Notes: generated by a model from the letters alone, not told the origin. A DNA stretch of 64,000 nt from Brevundimonas sp. SGAir0440 (GCF_005484585.1 NZ_CP039435.1:2418001-2482000), one strand, 5' to 3'; numbered from the stretch's first letter, positions 15,809 through 24,388 are shown. Made by a program: numbers and translations.

Positions 15809-17242
15809 TCAGCCATAGCTGAATGCGCGCCAAGCCTTGGCAAGCCGTTCCCACAGCTTTGGTCTGACCGGTCTGACGTCACCGAGAAGGTCTCTGACCG
15901 CCGTCGTCGTATTCTCCTGTACCCGCCCGAGCCGCTCAAGCAGGTGCACTAGGCAAACCGCATAGGCTTTGCGCGCCAAGGGCAGATCAAGCTTTGATGA
16001 CGTGGAGCCGGAATGAACCACGTCCCCCCGGGCGCTGAACAATTTCCGCACAATCTCGACCACAGGGTCCGGCTGCCCCTCTGCAGTCAGGATGTGAGCT
16101 GCCCGATCCACAATACGGGCCGTAACGCCTCCGGCGTAGCTGTCGATCAGCAGTGACTCGAACGAGACAGCCAAACTGACGATCGCCTCGTGATCCGTTC
16201 CACTGCCGGTAAAGGATCGTCGGAACCAATAGACGGAATCGCTGACCTTGGCAGCAAAACGGGTCCGAGCTGTCTTGGGCCGCGCGGGCCCAACATTGGC
16301 TCGATGGAAATCTCCCAAAGCCGTCACGGCAGCCTCTACCCTGTCCTTCACAGCTTGGGAGGCGGCCATTGCCTCGAGCTGCAGATCCACGTTCAGGTCA
16401 GAGAGTTGCGCTAACCCGGTCGCAGAGAGGTTCATCGGAACGCGACGGTACGACAGATCACGCCCCCCGCCGGCATTCTCGAAGACGAGGTAGTGCCTGA
16501 TATCCAGCGTCTCTCCGCTGGAGCGCGAGCTGCTGTATCGCCCGCTGGACTGCGGATCGATCAGAACCGAAAGCAGCATGACGAGCGCGGCGCCGAGCCC
16601 GAGCTTGCGCATATATTCGGATTGGTTCTCGTAGGCCCCAACCGCATACGACCGCACGCGGATCATCATGAGTGGATTCTCGGATAACCACTTGAGCCGC
16701 GGATTGGCGTGTTCCTGAAGAAGCGCGTGGGTCGGAATGGGCGACGAGATCCCAAGAGCCGAGGCCGCTCGCTCAACGAATTCGACGGTCTTTTGGATCG
16801 ACTGGGTTTGCGGCACTACGGCGATGCCCAACGCCGCGAAGGCGACATCTTCGATCTCGGGCGCCCCGAGTCGAAACCGCCGCATCACGCCATAGCCGTG
16901 GAGCGGGTAAAGAACGAACCCGGGTTCATGGAATGACTGCTGGTTCAGTTCAGCCACGGCATCGCCGACCGGATCGACAGATCCGCCGCGGATCAGCCGG
17001 AAAATCAGAGGATCGATGATCTCGATACCGACGTGCACGTCCTGTTGATTTAGCAGTGCGTGAAGCTCGAGGCGCAAGGGCTTGATAGCCGCCTCGACCT
17101 GTTTGAACTCCCGCGTATCCTCACCGAAATTATAGACGAACTCATCAAGGCTTTCGGAACCCCGAAGCCGGTTCAGCAGAGTGGTCGTCGCGACAACCTG
17201 CTTTCGTCGTGTGGTCGTGATCGGCGCGGGACTGGGGATCAT
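15809..17242 (-). CDS. ApeA-like HEPN-domain protein
   Basis: This 477-residue protein starts at an ATG at 17242 with GAGAG upstream. The N-terminal 330 residues are not recognised. The C-terminal third has the helical pattern of ApeA-type HEPN domains: SLAVSFESLLIDSY, then RIVDRAAHIL, then KLFSARGDVVHSGST with R405 and H410 (R-x4-H, the ribonuclease signature), and a final ARKAYAVCLVHLLERLG helix. Such proteins act in anti-phage abortive systems by RNA cleavage. DNA here is visibly less GC-rich than the transfer genes, consistent with separate acquisition. Confidence 0.7.
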   Translation of the reverse strand: MIPSPAPITTTRRKQVVATTTLLNRLRGSESLDEFVYNFGEDTREFKQVEAAIKPLRLELHALLNQQDVHVGIEIIDPLIFRLIRGGSVDPVGDAVAELNQQSFHEPGFVLYPLHGYGVMRRFRLGAPEIEDVAFAALGIAVVPQTQSIQKTVEFVERAASALGISSPIPTHALLQEHANPRLKWLSENPLMMIRVRSYAVGAYENQSEYMRKLGLGAALVMLLSVLIDPQSSGRYSSSRSSGETLDIRHYLVFENAGGGRDLSYRRVPMNLSATGLAQLSDLNVDLQLEAMAASQAVKDRVEAAVTALGDFHRANVGPARPKTARTRFAAKVSDSVYWFRRSFTGSGTDHEAIVSLAVSFESLLIDSYAGGVTARIVDRAAHILTAEGQPDPVVEIVRKLFSARGDVVHSGSTSSKLDLPLARKAYAVCLVHLLERLGRVQENTTTAVRDLLGDVRPVRPKLWERLAKAWRAFSYG

Positions 17243-17341
17243 CAAACACTCTCGGGCCCGGGGGTCATGACAGCATGCCTAATGGCGAGCGACCTCCAGA
17301 CCAACACCTTTGCACCAGCGTCCGCCGCCGCTCTGACCAGG

Positions 17342-18388
17342 TCACTGAAGGGCCTGCAGCACCAGTTCGACAGCCGCCTTCAGGTCGCGAACGATGAGAG
17401 CCCCGGGCACGCGGACCGACCGCATGCCAGCCGCTTCCAAGCGCTGGCTGATCGCCTCATCTTTCCGAGCGGCCTTGCCGCCACGGTGATGGCGGGTCGA
17501 GTCGCAGAAGACCGCCAATCGCTGCTCGGGAAAGAACATATCGGCTTCGGTGATCAGCCCTGGGAGATCACTCAGATCCTGGGCCCAAAGATCGTAGAGG
17601 GACGGATAGGCCGAGCCGTCGTCGAAAAGCAGCATTTGCAGGATCGGCGTCAGGTTCTCCCGCAGCAGCCCCTGCAGGAGGAAGAGTTCGATCGGGGATT
17701 CAGCGCCCCAGACGCGACGTGCTCGGAACGTCTCGAACGGCGAGAACATCAGCCTGGTCCGGTGCCGGTGATATTTGCGGAAGGGTTTGCCCTCCCCCAT
17801 GCCCATGTTGACCACGCCCACGGTCTCGGGATCGAAGCCGAGTTGAAGGTAGTACATGTCCGTCACAAGACCGAGCCCGTCCGGGAACGCGTTCCGCGGC
17901 TGATCACCCAGAAACACGGTGATGTTGCCCCAACCGCCCCAGTGACCCGTGAACGGATTGAAATCGACGTAGCAAGGCTCCTGCTGCTGGAGCACTGCAT
18001 TTAGATCGATCTGTCGGACGTACTCTGCATCGACATTCGACAGGACCGTCCCGCGCTTGTTCGCCGGGACCAGTGAGATCGCATACGGCACCCCCATCAT
18101 GACGCCGTCGATTTCGCGGAAGGCGGCGATGCTGGTCACCACCGAGACCATCTGAAACCGTGTGCCCTTTCGGCGATAAAGCTCGATTTCTCCGTCCGAG
18201 GGTCGGTCCTCGAGGACGAAGCCGGCGGCTTCCATCATCTCGCCCGTGATCGGCTGGACGCCGCCAAGGTGAAGCATGCTGAGCTTGACCCAGTCCGGTA
18301 CTGTGCCGAGTTCCAGACCGATGGGCAGCGCCGGAATGACCGCGTAGTTGGGATCCTCAAGGAGATAGGCCGGCCGGTTGTCGATCAC
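17342..18388 (-). CDS. Vsr/DUF559-like PD-(D/E)XK nuclease
   Basis: This 348-residue protein probably starts at a GTG at 18388. The N-terminal 215 residues are not recognised. The C-terminal domain follows the DUF559/Vsr-like pattern: ESPIELFLLQGLL helix, ITEADMFF (D283), RLAVFCDSTRHHRG (D296, His pair), RKDEAISQRLEAAG, and a VRVPGALIVRDL strand. These are single-strand or very-short-patch type endonuclease folds. It lies 16 bases downstream of the MNT-HEPN gene on the same strand, so the two probably form one operon next to the SPARSA genes. Confidence 0.68.
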   Translation of the reverse strand: MIDNRPAYLLEDPNYAVIPALPIGLELGTVPDWVKLSMLHLGGVQPITGEMMEAAGFVLEDRPSDGEIELYRRKGTRFQMVSVVTSIAAFREIDGVMMGVPYAISLVPANKRGTVLSNVDAEYVRQIDLNAVLQQQEPCYVDFNPFTGHWGGWGNITVFLGDQPRNAFPDGLGLVTDMYYLQLGFDPETVGVVNMGMGEGKPFRKYHRHRTRLMFSPFETFRARRVWGAESPIELFLLQGLLRENLTPILQMLLFDDGSAYPSLYDLWAQDLSDLPGLITEADMFFPEQRLAVFCDSTRHHRGGKAARKDEAISQRLEAAGMRSVRVPGALIVRDLKAAVELVLQALQ

Positions 18389-18404
18389 GGCGTAAACCGT
18401 CGGA

Positions 18405-19319
18405 TCACGCGTCGTCCGTCCCGGCCTCTTGCCGCAACTGAACGAGCCGTTCTTCGCACACGGTCCTGACCAGGCCTCGCAGCACCTCGACGCGTTCCGT
18501 CAGCCAAGCCAATTCTTCGCTGCTGATCTTGTAGTGCTTGGAGTAGCGAGCCTTCACATATGCCTCGCGCAGCAGTTCGAAACAGCGGCGTTCGAACTTG
18601 GTCTCGCGAGGCCAGGCCTCCGACAGGCGCGGGTCGATGGCCTCGGTCTTCTTTCGCAGGAAGGCCAAGTTGTGGGCCTTGCCGCTGTAGAGCGTCACCA
18701 CCAGCAGGATGCAGTGGTAGAGATGCTCGCTGGCCTGATGAAGATTGAAGGCGGCGAGCTTAGGCTCATCCGTGGCGACGCAGAACGCTGCGACTTTCGA
18801 AAAGCTCGCGGAGCTGGCCATCCAGTCTTGAAAGAACCCTTCCGCCTCCGCGAGAGCCGCCTGCGCTTTGATATCCGCCGGCTTGTGCATCTTGGCGCCC
18901 GGCGTGTCGTAGAGGACCACGCCATCGCGAACGATGTCGGCGAAGAAGTAGCGGCCGCGATCGAGTTGCTCGTTCACGTCGTCGAGGCTGTGAACGATGA
19001 TGCTCACCGGCGTTCGGATTTCGCCCTCCCCCGGCATCGTGCGGTTCTCGGCGTCATGCCAGAATTCGCCGTCCGTCAGGTCTTCATGGTCTACGACGAC
19101 CAGTAGGTCGAAGTCGGAGAAGTACCGTCCGACCGGGTCGTGGACCCAGTCGCCACGCGCGTACGATCCGTAAAGGATGATCTTGAGGATCTTGCCGTTC
19201 TTCAGTCGTTCGGCGCGCCGCGTCGCGACGGCCTCTGCGAACGATTCTTGGATCACCTCGACCACGCGGCGCAGCTCCGCCTGCTTCCGCGCCGGCAAAT
19301 GATCGAGGCTTCTCTTCAT
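18405..19319 (-). CDS. Nucleotidyltransferase-HEPN protein in one chain
   Basis: This 304-residue protein joins a minimal nucleotidyltransferase domain to a HEPN domain. The first domain has GSYARGD at residues 51-57 and SDFDLL with D69 and D71, the metal-binding pair of this superfamily. The second (about residues 165-275) has NLHQASEHLYHCILL, HNLAFL and EAYVKARYSKHY, typical of HEPN partners. In two-gene MNT/HEPN toxin-antitoxin systems the transferase modifies and silences the HEPN ribonuclease. Here both are fused. The ATG at 19319 has GGAGAG eight bases upstream. It diverges from the SPARSA operon. Confidence 0.8.
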   Translation of the reverse strand: MKRSLDHLPARKQAELRRVVEVIQESFAEAVATRRAERLKNGKILKIILYGSYARGDWVHDPVGRYFSDFDLLVVVDHEDLTDGEFWHDAENRTMPGEGEIRTPVSIIVHSLDDVNEQLDRGRYFFADIVRDGVVLYDTPGAKMHKPADIKAQAALAEAEGFFQDWMASSASFSKVAAFCVATDEPKLAAFNLHQASEHLYHCILLVVTLYSGKAHNLAFLRKKTEAIDPRLSEAWPRETKFERRCFELLREAYVKARYSKHYKISSEELAWLTERVEVLRGLVRTVCEERLVQLRQEAGTDDA

Positions 19320-19388
19320 GAGTTGAGTCTCTCCGAAGGCACGCCAAACGGCAAGTGTCCCCCACCGACCTCTCAAGTGGCGGTATAA

Positions 19389-19440
19389 GACACCCAAGAT
19401 GTGGATTGGTTAACACCCACTTGCCCCAACATCTGGTGTC
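19389..19440. promoter_or_regulatory. Inverted repeat between the MNT-HEPN and SPARSA operons
   Basis: In the 193-base divergent intergenic region, arms GACACC-ca-AGATGT (19389-19402) and ACATCTGGTGTC (19429-19440) form a 12-base-pair inverted repeat with a two-base bulge and a 26-base spacer. A TATAAG sequence at 19384-19389 adjoins the left arm. It is a candidate operator shared by the two divergent defence units, but no regulator gene is adjacent. Confidence 0.4.
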
Positions 19441-19512
19441 GAGTAGCGTACGAGGCCGCGCAGGGCTGTTGGGTGCAAGCTTGTCGCGCGACGGACCTAG
19501 GAAGGGAGCGTC

Positions 19513-21318
19513 GTGGCGTTATCGACACTTAGTGAAGCGAGTCGGCCGGATGGCCAAGCGTGCGCTTCCATCTCGACCGTGCCGACGATGGACGTCGCAC
19601 GGTTCATGCGGCTTTTTCAGATGCGGGCCACCCAGGTCATGTGGCTACTTGGCGCGGGCACCTCTCGTACGGCCGGCGTCAAAACGGCTTGGGACGTCAT
19701 CTGGGATCTCAAGCACAAGCTCTATTGCTCGCAGAAGAAGCTCGCGCTCTCCGCGATCACCGATCTCAGCGATGTGGTGGTGCAGAGGAAGATACAGGAA
19801 CACTTCGACAGCCTGGGATCATTCCCGTCAGCGGGCGCTGAGGACGAGTACTCCGCCTATTTCGAGGCCGCCTATCCGTCTGCGCGTGACCGCCGACAGT
19901 ATCTCGACGGAATTATCGAAGAGGCGAAGCCTTCGTTCGGTCATCGGGCTCTCGCCCTGCTGATGCGCGAGAACCTTACTCGCACGGTCTGGACAACCAA
20001 TTTCGACAAACTGGTCGAGGACAGCGCCGCCAAAATCTATGAAAGCACCGGCAGGCTGACGGTGGCCGACCTGGGCGAGCCCTCAAAACTGCAGCGCGCC
20101 ATGCAGGAAAACCGCTGGCCGATACTCGGCAAGCTTCACGGCGACTTCCATTCTGATCGCCTCAAGAACACCACCGAAGAACTTCGAGACCAAGACGCCG
20201 CCATGCGGCAGGCCTTCGTTGCGGCTTGCCAAGGCAACGGCCTTGCCTTGGTCGGCTACAGCGGCCGCGACGCCTCGATCATCGCGGCTCTGACTGACGC
20301 CATAAATGGAGGCGCGGGGTTCCCGGGCGGCCTGTTCTGGTTCAAGCGATCCACTGAAACGCCGTTCGAGGGCGTCACCTCTCTCATGAAAGCGGCTACG
20401 GACGCCGGCATCGAAGCCTTCTTCGTCGAGGTCGAAACGTTCGACGAGTTGATGTCTGACCTCGTGCGGTTTCTCCCGACGACCACCGGCAAGGTCGACG
20501 CCATCGGCGAAGCCGACCGGCCACGGCTGGGCAAGGCGCCGTTGCGCGCCGTCGGCACGAAGTTTCCCGTGGTCCGGACCAACGCGCTCCCGATCGTCTC
20601 ATGGCCCACGTCCTGCCGACTGGTGGTCTGCACCATCGGCGGCGTTTCGGAGGTCGTTGCGGCAGTCAAGGAGGCCGGCGTCGATCTCGACGTCAATCGT
20701 GTCCGCGCCGGTGTACTAGCCTTCGGCAAAGATGTTGACCTTCGCACGGCCCTCGCTGATCGCGATATCACCAGCTTGGAGACTTACGCCATTTCTCCCG
20801 CGCGCTTGCGGTATGAGAGTGGCGAGCGGACACTCATTCGAGACGCCCTTGTCCGGTCGCTTGGCAAGCGCGAGACGCTTGCGGTCGACCGCCGTGGCCG
20901 CCGCATCCTGCTGCGGCCCGCCGCCGGAGTCGGCACGGCGCCGTTCAACAGGACGGTCGCTTGCGTTGAAACCCTGACAGGTGCCGTTCCCGGGACGACC
21001 ATCCCATGGAGCGAGGCCTGCGAAATCAGGCTGGACTGGAAGCTCGACGGCCTTTGGCTCCTTTTGGAACCGCGCGTTGTCCTGGAGCTTGAGGACGGCA
21101 CGGCCGAAGCCATGGTGGCGAAAGCGAAAGATTGGGTGCGAGAGCGCCGGGCGCAGCGACGCAATAAGCACGCAAACAGCATGCTGGATGGCTGGATTGA
21201 ATTGATCGTGGGCACTTCAGACTCACTTCGTCTCCGCGCGTTCGGGATTTCCGACGGCGCGGACGCTGACTTTGAAATAGCCCGGACAACCGGTTTCAGC
21301 GGGAGGGCTCCGCAATGA
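19513..21318 (+). CDS. SIR2-APAZ effector subunit of a short Argonaute (SPARSA) system
   Basis: This 601-residue protein starts at a GTG with AGGGAG upstream. It has an N-terminal SIR2 NADase domain: the NAD-binding GAGTS at residue 47, TTNFD at 161-165, the catalytic KLHGDFH with H209, and ALVGYSGRDASI. All expected catalytic residues are intact. After about residue 300 comes an APAZ-like region, which stands in for the N-lobe of Argonaute and binds the partner. The next gene encodes the short Argonaute, overlapping by 4 bases. In characterised SPARSA systems, RNA-guided detection of invading DNA turns on the SIR2 domain, which depletes NAD+ and kills or arrests the cell. Confidence 0.9.
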   Translation: MALSTLSEASRPDGQACASISTVPTMDVARFMRLFQMRATQVMWLLGAGTSRTAGVKTAWDVIWDLKHKLYCSQKKLALSAITDLSDVVVQRKIQEHFDSLGSFPSAGAEDEYSAYFEAAYPSARDRRQYLDGIIEEAKPSFGHRALALLMRENLTRTVWTTNFDKLVEDSAAKIYESTGRLTVADLGEPSKLQRAMQENRWPILGKLHGDFHSDRLKNTTEELRDQDAAMRQAFVAACQGNGLALVGYSGRDASIIAALTDAINGGAGFPGGLFWFKRSTETPFEGVTSLMKAATDAGIEAFFVEVETFDELMSDLVRFLPTTTGKVDAIGEADRPRLGKAPLRAVGTKFPVVRTNALPIVSWPTSCRLVVCTIGGVSEVVAAVKEAGVDLDVNRVRAGVLAFGKDVDLRTALADRDITSLETYAISPARLRYESGERTLIRDALVRSLGKRETLAVDRRGRRILLRPAAGVGTAPFNRTVACVETLTGAVPGTTIPWSEACEIRLDWKLDGLWLLLEPRVVLELEDGTAEAMVAKAKDWVRERRAQRRNKHANSMLDGWIELIVGTSDSLRLRAFGISDGADADFEIARTTGFSGRAPQ

Positions 21319-22736
21319 CCGTCGCCTACAAGCTTCCGGGCCACACTCAGTTTCCCGAACCCGCTCTACGGTTTGGCGGAGCGTCCGACCGAAACACAGA
21401 CCTACATCCGCTGCTGGGTCTCTCCCGATTTGGTCCATACAGCCGTGACAGGCTTTCGGGCGTGGCTAACCCCATCCGGATCGCGATGATCGCACCTGCA
21501 GGGGGCGTTGATCCTTTGAACCGGTTGATGCAGGAGTTGGAGCACCCGCATCGGCCGAAAGAGCGGAAGGCCTATCTCCCAGACTATCCCGGCTTCTCGA
21601 AGCTGTTCGGCGTCAGCCTCGCCAAGGCGGTGGGGCCAACCGCCATCGAACTCCCTGCGGACCTGCAAAAGCAAATGGCAGCCTCGCGTCGTCCGCACCA
21701 GGTGCTGGCCGACGCGATCACCCGGGCCCTTTTTGCGCTGCGCAATGTCCGAACAGAGTTCGATATCGTCTTGATCCATGTCGATCGAAGCTGGTCGGAC
21801 GGATTTCGGACCACCGACGGCGAAGACTTCGACCTGCGGCACCACCTCAAGGCGATCGCTGCATCAGAAGGCATCTGCATCCAGATCGTGCGGGACGAAG
21901 GCGCCTTGGGCTACTATTGCCGGTGCAGTGTCGCCTGGCGCCTCGGCGTGGCCCTGTACACCAAGGCCGGCGGCACGCCTTGGGTGCTAGCTGATGTCGA
22001 GCCGGGGACCGCCTTTATCGGCATCGATTACGCGATGCGCTCGGACGCGGGCCCGGCGTCGCGTTACGCAATCTGCTGCAGTCAGGTTTTCGATGCGGAG
22101 GGCTCCGGCATGGAGTTCGTCGCCTATGAAGCAAGCGACGTGCGCATGTTCGGCAAGAATCCCTTCCTGCGCCGCGATCAGATGTTGAAGGTCATATCCA
22201 GGAGCCTTCTGATCTATCAACGCAAGCACGCGGGCCAATCCCCGCGTCGCATCGTCGTCCACAAGAACACCGAGTTTAAACCCGAAGAGGCTGAGGGCTG
22301 TTTCGATGCGCTTCCGCGCACGGACGCAATCGACCTTGTGCATGTCCAGCAAAGCAGCGGCTGGCGAGGTATGCATATCCCGGAGCCCAGAAAGCCGCAC
22401 GGCTATCCAGTCCATCGCGGTACGGCGCTGCAACTGGGCGCCTATGAGACGCTGCTCTGGACCCAAGGCAACCTGCCCGTGGTCGCCAATGATCGTGACT
22501 ACTTCAAGGAAGGCAAAGGAATCCCGGAGCCCCTGATGCTGGTGCGATACGCGGGCAACGGATCGATGGACGATCTATGCCGCCAGACCTTGGGGCTCAC
22601 GAAAATGGATTGGAACAATGACGGTCCGTATGATCGGCTCCCGGTGACCCTCAACTTCGCCCAGACCTTGGCGAAGGTCGTGGTCCGAATGCCGACCCTT
22701 GAACCTCGGTCCTATCCCTTCCGGCTGTTCATGTAG
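21315..22736 (+). CDS. Short prokaryotic Argonaute (MID-PIWI), SPARSA partner
   Basis: This 473-residue protein has only MID and PIWI domains, the size of short pAgos. Recognisable PIWI landmarks include ALYTKAGGTPWVL, GTAFIGIDYAM (D238) and RIVVHKNTEF. In catalytic Argonautes the last motif carries an Asp (VHKD or similar); here it is N318, so slicer activity is probably lost, as in other short pAgos. The protein would bind guide RNA and target DNA and activate the SIR2-APAZ subunit encoded just upstream (ATGA overlap). Confidence 0.9.
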   Translation: MTVAYKLPGHTQFPEPALRFGGASDRNTDLHPLLGLSRFGPYSRDRLSGVANPIRIAMIAPAGGVDPLNRLMQELEHPHRPKERKAYLPDYPGFSKLFGVSLAKAVGPTAIELPADLQKQMAASRRPHQVLADAITRALFALRNVRTEFDIVLIHVDRSWSDGFRTTDGEDFDLRHHLKAIAASEGICIQIVRDEGALGYYCRCSVAWRLGVALYTKAGGTPWVLADVEPGTAFIGIDYAMRSDAGPASRYAICCSQVFDAEGSGMEFVAYEASDVRMFGKNPFLRRDQMLKVISRSLLIYQRKHAGQSPRRIVVHKNTEFKPEEAEGCFDALPRTDAIDLVHVQQSSGWRGMHIPEPRKPHGYPVHRGTALQLGAYETLLWTQGNLPVVANDRDYFKEGKGIPEPLMLVRYAGNGSMDDLCRQTLGLTKMDWNNDGPYDRLPVTLNFAQTLAKVVVRMPTLEPRSYPFRLFM

Positions 22737-22803
22737 GCGCCACTATGGGCGCGTGATCGGCTGGTCTGTTGCCATTCCTTGCGTAACTCGAACGCAGCCG
22801 CCG

Positions 22804-23607
22804 TCACGCGTGCCCGCTGAACAAACCCCACAGCTTTACAGCCCCGAGCACGGCGCCGAACACGGGCGCGGCGGCGGCGCACGCCGCGACCACCGGGTGC
22901 TCCTTGATCCATGCGATCGCGCCGCCAAGGCCACCCAACCCATCGAACGCGCCCGCGTGGGTTTTGAGGGTGCCCTCATTGGCCTTGGTGGCGATCGCAT
23001 ACATGAGATCGACCCGGTTCAGCAGGGACCGGTCCACGGCCGCGAAGTCGCGGCGCTCGAGCGCCGCGGCCTGGTCCGCGCCGTCGATCAGGTGGTTCAT
23101 CGCCAGACCGTTCCGCGACGCCACGGACCGGAGCCGGTTGTCGATCGCGGCGTAGCCGTCGCCATAGAGATCGACCATGCGCGCCGCGAGATCGACGCGC
23201 TGGGCGTCGGGGATGGTCAGAGGTCGGCCTCCGAGAAGGCGATGACGGTTCTCGAGCGCGAGGAAGCCGAAGGTGGCGTTGCGCATGTTCCAGTGCAGCC
23301 AGTAGGTGCCATTCAAATTGTGCGCCACGAAGTCATAGAAGCCGTCGAGGACAGCCTTTTCCGCCTTGTCGAGGTCCGTCGCCGTGGCCTGCGCCGGGTC
23401 ACAGCCCGCCCGACGTAGGGCAGTGTCCAGTTCGAAGCTCTGCGTCACGCCGGTGCCGAGATTACGCGCCGCGATGGCGGTAATCCGTCGTTGCGGCGTT
23501 TCGAAGCCTTCACAGGCGTAGTGAAGCACATACGCATGCGTCCGGGATTGCATAGCCCGCCCGATCTCTTCGCGGGCGGCTTTCCGGCGCGTGGGGGTGG
23601 TGGTCAT
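22804..23607 (-). CDS. Unrecognised protein with a C-terminal membrane segment
   Basis: This 267-residue protein starts at an ATG at 23607, one base from the stop of the helix-turn-helix gene. The N-terminal part reads YVLHYACEGFE, RITAIAARNLGTG and GFYDFVAHNLNGTYWLHWNMRNATFGF, which looks like a compact conserved enzyme-type or nuclease-like core, but I cannot assign it. The last 30 residues are a hydrophobic Ala/Val-rich helix (about 238-262), unusual for a protein of replication or partition function. It could be a membrane-active effector or a membrane-tethered enzyme. Confidence 0.65.
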   Translation of the reverse strand: MTTTPTRRKAAREEIGRAMQSRTHAYVLHYACEGFETPQRRITAIAARNLGTGVTQSFELDTALRRAGCDPAQATATDLDKAEKAVLDGFYDFVAHNLNGTYWLHWNMRNATFGFLALENRHRLLGGRPLTIPDAQRVDLAARMVDLYGDGYAAIDNRLRSVASRNGLAMNHLIDGADQAAALERRDFAAVDRSLLNRVDLMYAIATKANEGTLKTHAGAFDGLGGLGGAIAWIKEHPVVAACAAAAPVFGAVLGAVKLWGLFSGHA

Positions 23608-23608
23608 T

Positions 23609-24124
23609 TCAGCTGGCCTTCCCACTCGGGCGCTTGAGGCGCCGGGGGGCGCTCTTGTGCACGGCGATGCCGCGAGCTTTCTCCGCCTCGGCCTCGGCGT
23701 CTTTCAGATCCTTGGTGATCGCTTCCAGACGGGCCACGAGCGGCGTCATATCGTAGCGGTTCGACGTCTGGCCGCCGTGCGCCCGGTGGCGCGCTTCCGA
23801 GATGATCAGGCCCCGCGCCTCCAGCCGACGGATCGCGCGCTGGATGGTCTTGTCGGAAACCCCGAGCAGGCCGGCCAGCCTGGCCTTGGAGGGCCAAGGC
23901 ATGTCATCCGGCTTCCACCAGGCGTCGATCAAGCAGACGAGCACGGCGAGCTCGGATGCGCGGATGCCCAGAGCCGGAAGGGTCTGCAACAGGACCGACG
24001 GCACGACGGTGAAGCCGCCGTCGAGGCTGGACTTCCACTTCTGCCGCAGCACCTTGTCGGTTTCGGGCTTGCCCCGACGATCCGACAGCCGGATCACCTT
24101 GGCCTCTTCCTCTTCGTCACTCAT
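23609..24124 (-). CDS. Helix-turn-helix protein, possible replication or control protein
   Basis: This 171-residue protein starts at an ATG at 24124 with GGGAGC eight bases upstream. An acidic then basic N-terminus precedes a winged-helix region at about residues 55-120: SELAVLVCLIDAWW, WPSKARLAGLLGVSDKTIQRAIRRLEARGLI. The arrangement recalls replication-initiator or element-control proteins that lie next to parB on plasmids and ICEs. It is transcribed away from parB's terminator and is followed closely by the gene at 22804-23607. Confidence 0.7.
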   Translation of the reverse strand: MSDEEEEAKVIRLSDRRGKPETDKVLRQKWKSSLDGGFTVVPSVLLQTLPALGIRASELAVLVCLIDAWWKPDDMPWPSKARLAGLLGVSDKTIQRAIRRLEARGLIISEARHRAHGGQTSNRYDMTPLVARLEAITKDLKDAEAEAEKARGIAVHKSAPRRLKRPSGKAS

Positions 24125-24388
24125 TTTATTGCTCCCGGACGACGTGTCCGTGGCAGAAGATGCGGTCGATGACCGTGGAATTCCAGCAATCGACGCGTAA
24201 AGGGCCAGGTCATTTGGGTCTAGGGGGCCGGGACATATCCGTCTCTCCGGCCACCCCATGAATGTCCCCCGATTCATGATCCGTGGCCCAGCAACCGGGT
24301 CGAACGACGCCCATGACTCCGGGACCCCCGGTCAGATTGACCCGGGGATAGCCTATGAAATCGGTTTTAGTCTTCGCGAAACGAAAAA
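24125..24388. other. Non-coding region with two inverted repeats between parB and the HTH gene
   Basis: No gene is seen here. CATGAAT (24257-24263) and ATTCATG (24272-24278) are perfect inverted arms with an 8-base spacer. CCCCGGTCA (24326-24334) and TGACCCGGGG (24338-24347) form a second inverted repeat with one bulged base. The canonical chromosomal parS sequence is absent. The region probably holds the promoter of the HTH gene and could be its operator, a partition site, or part of a replication origin. Confidence 0.4.
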
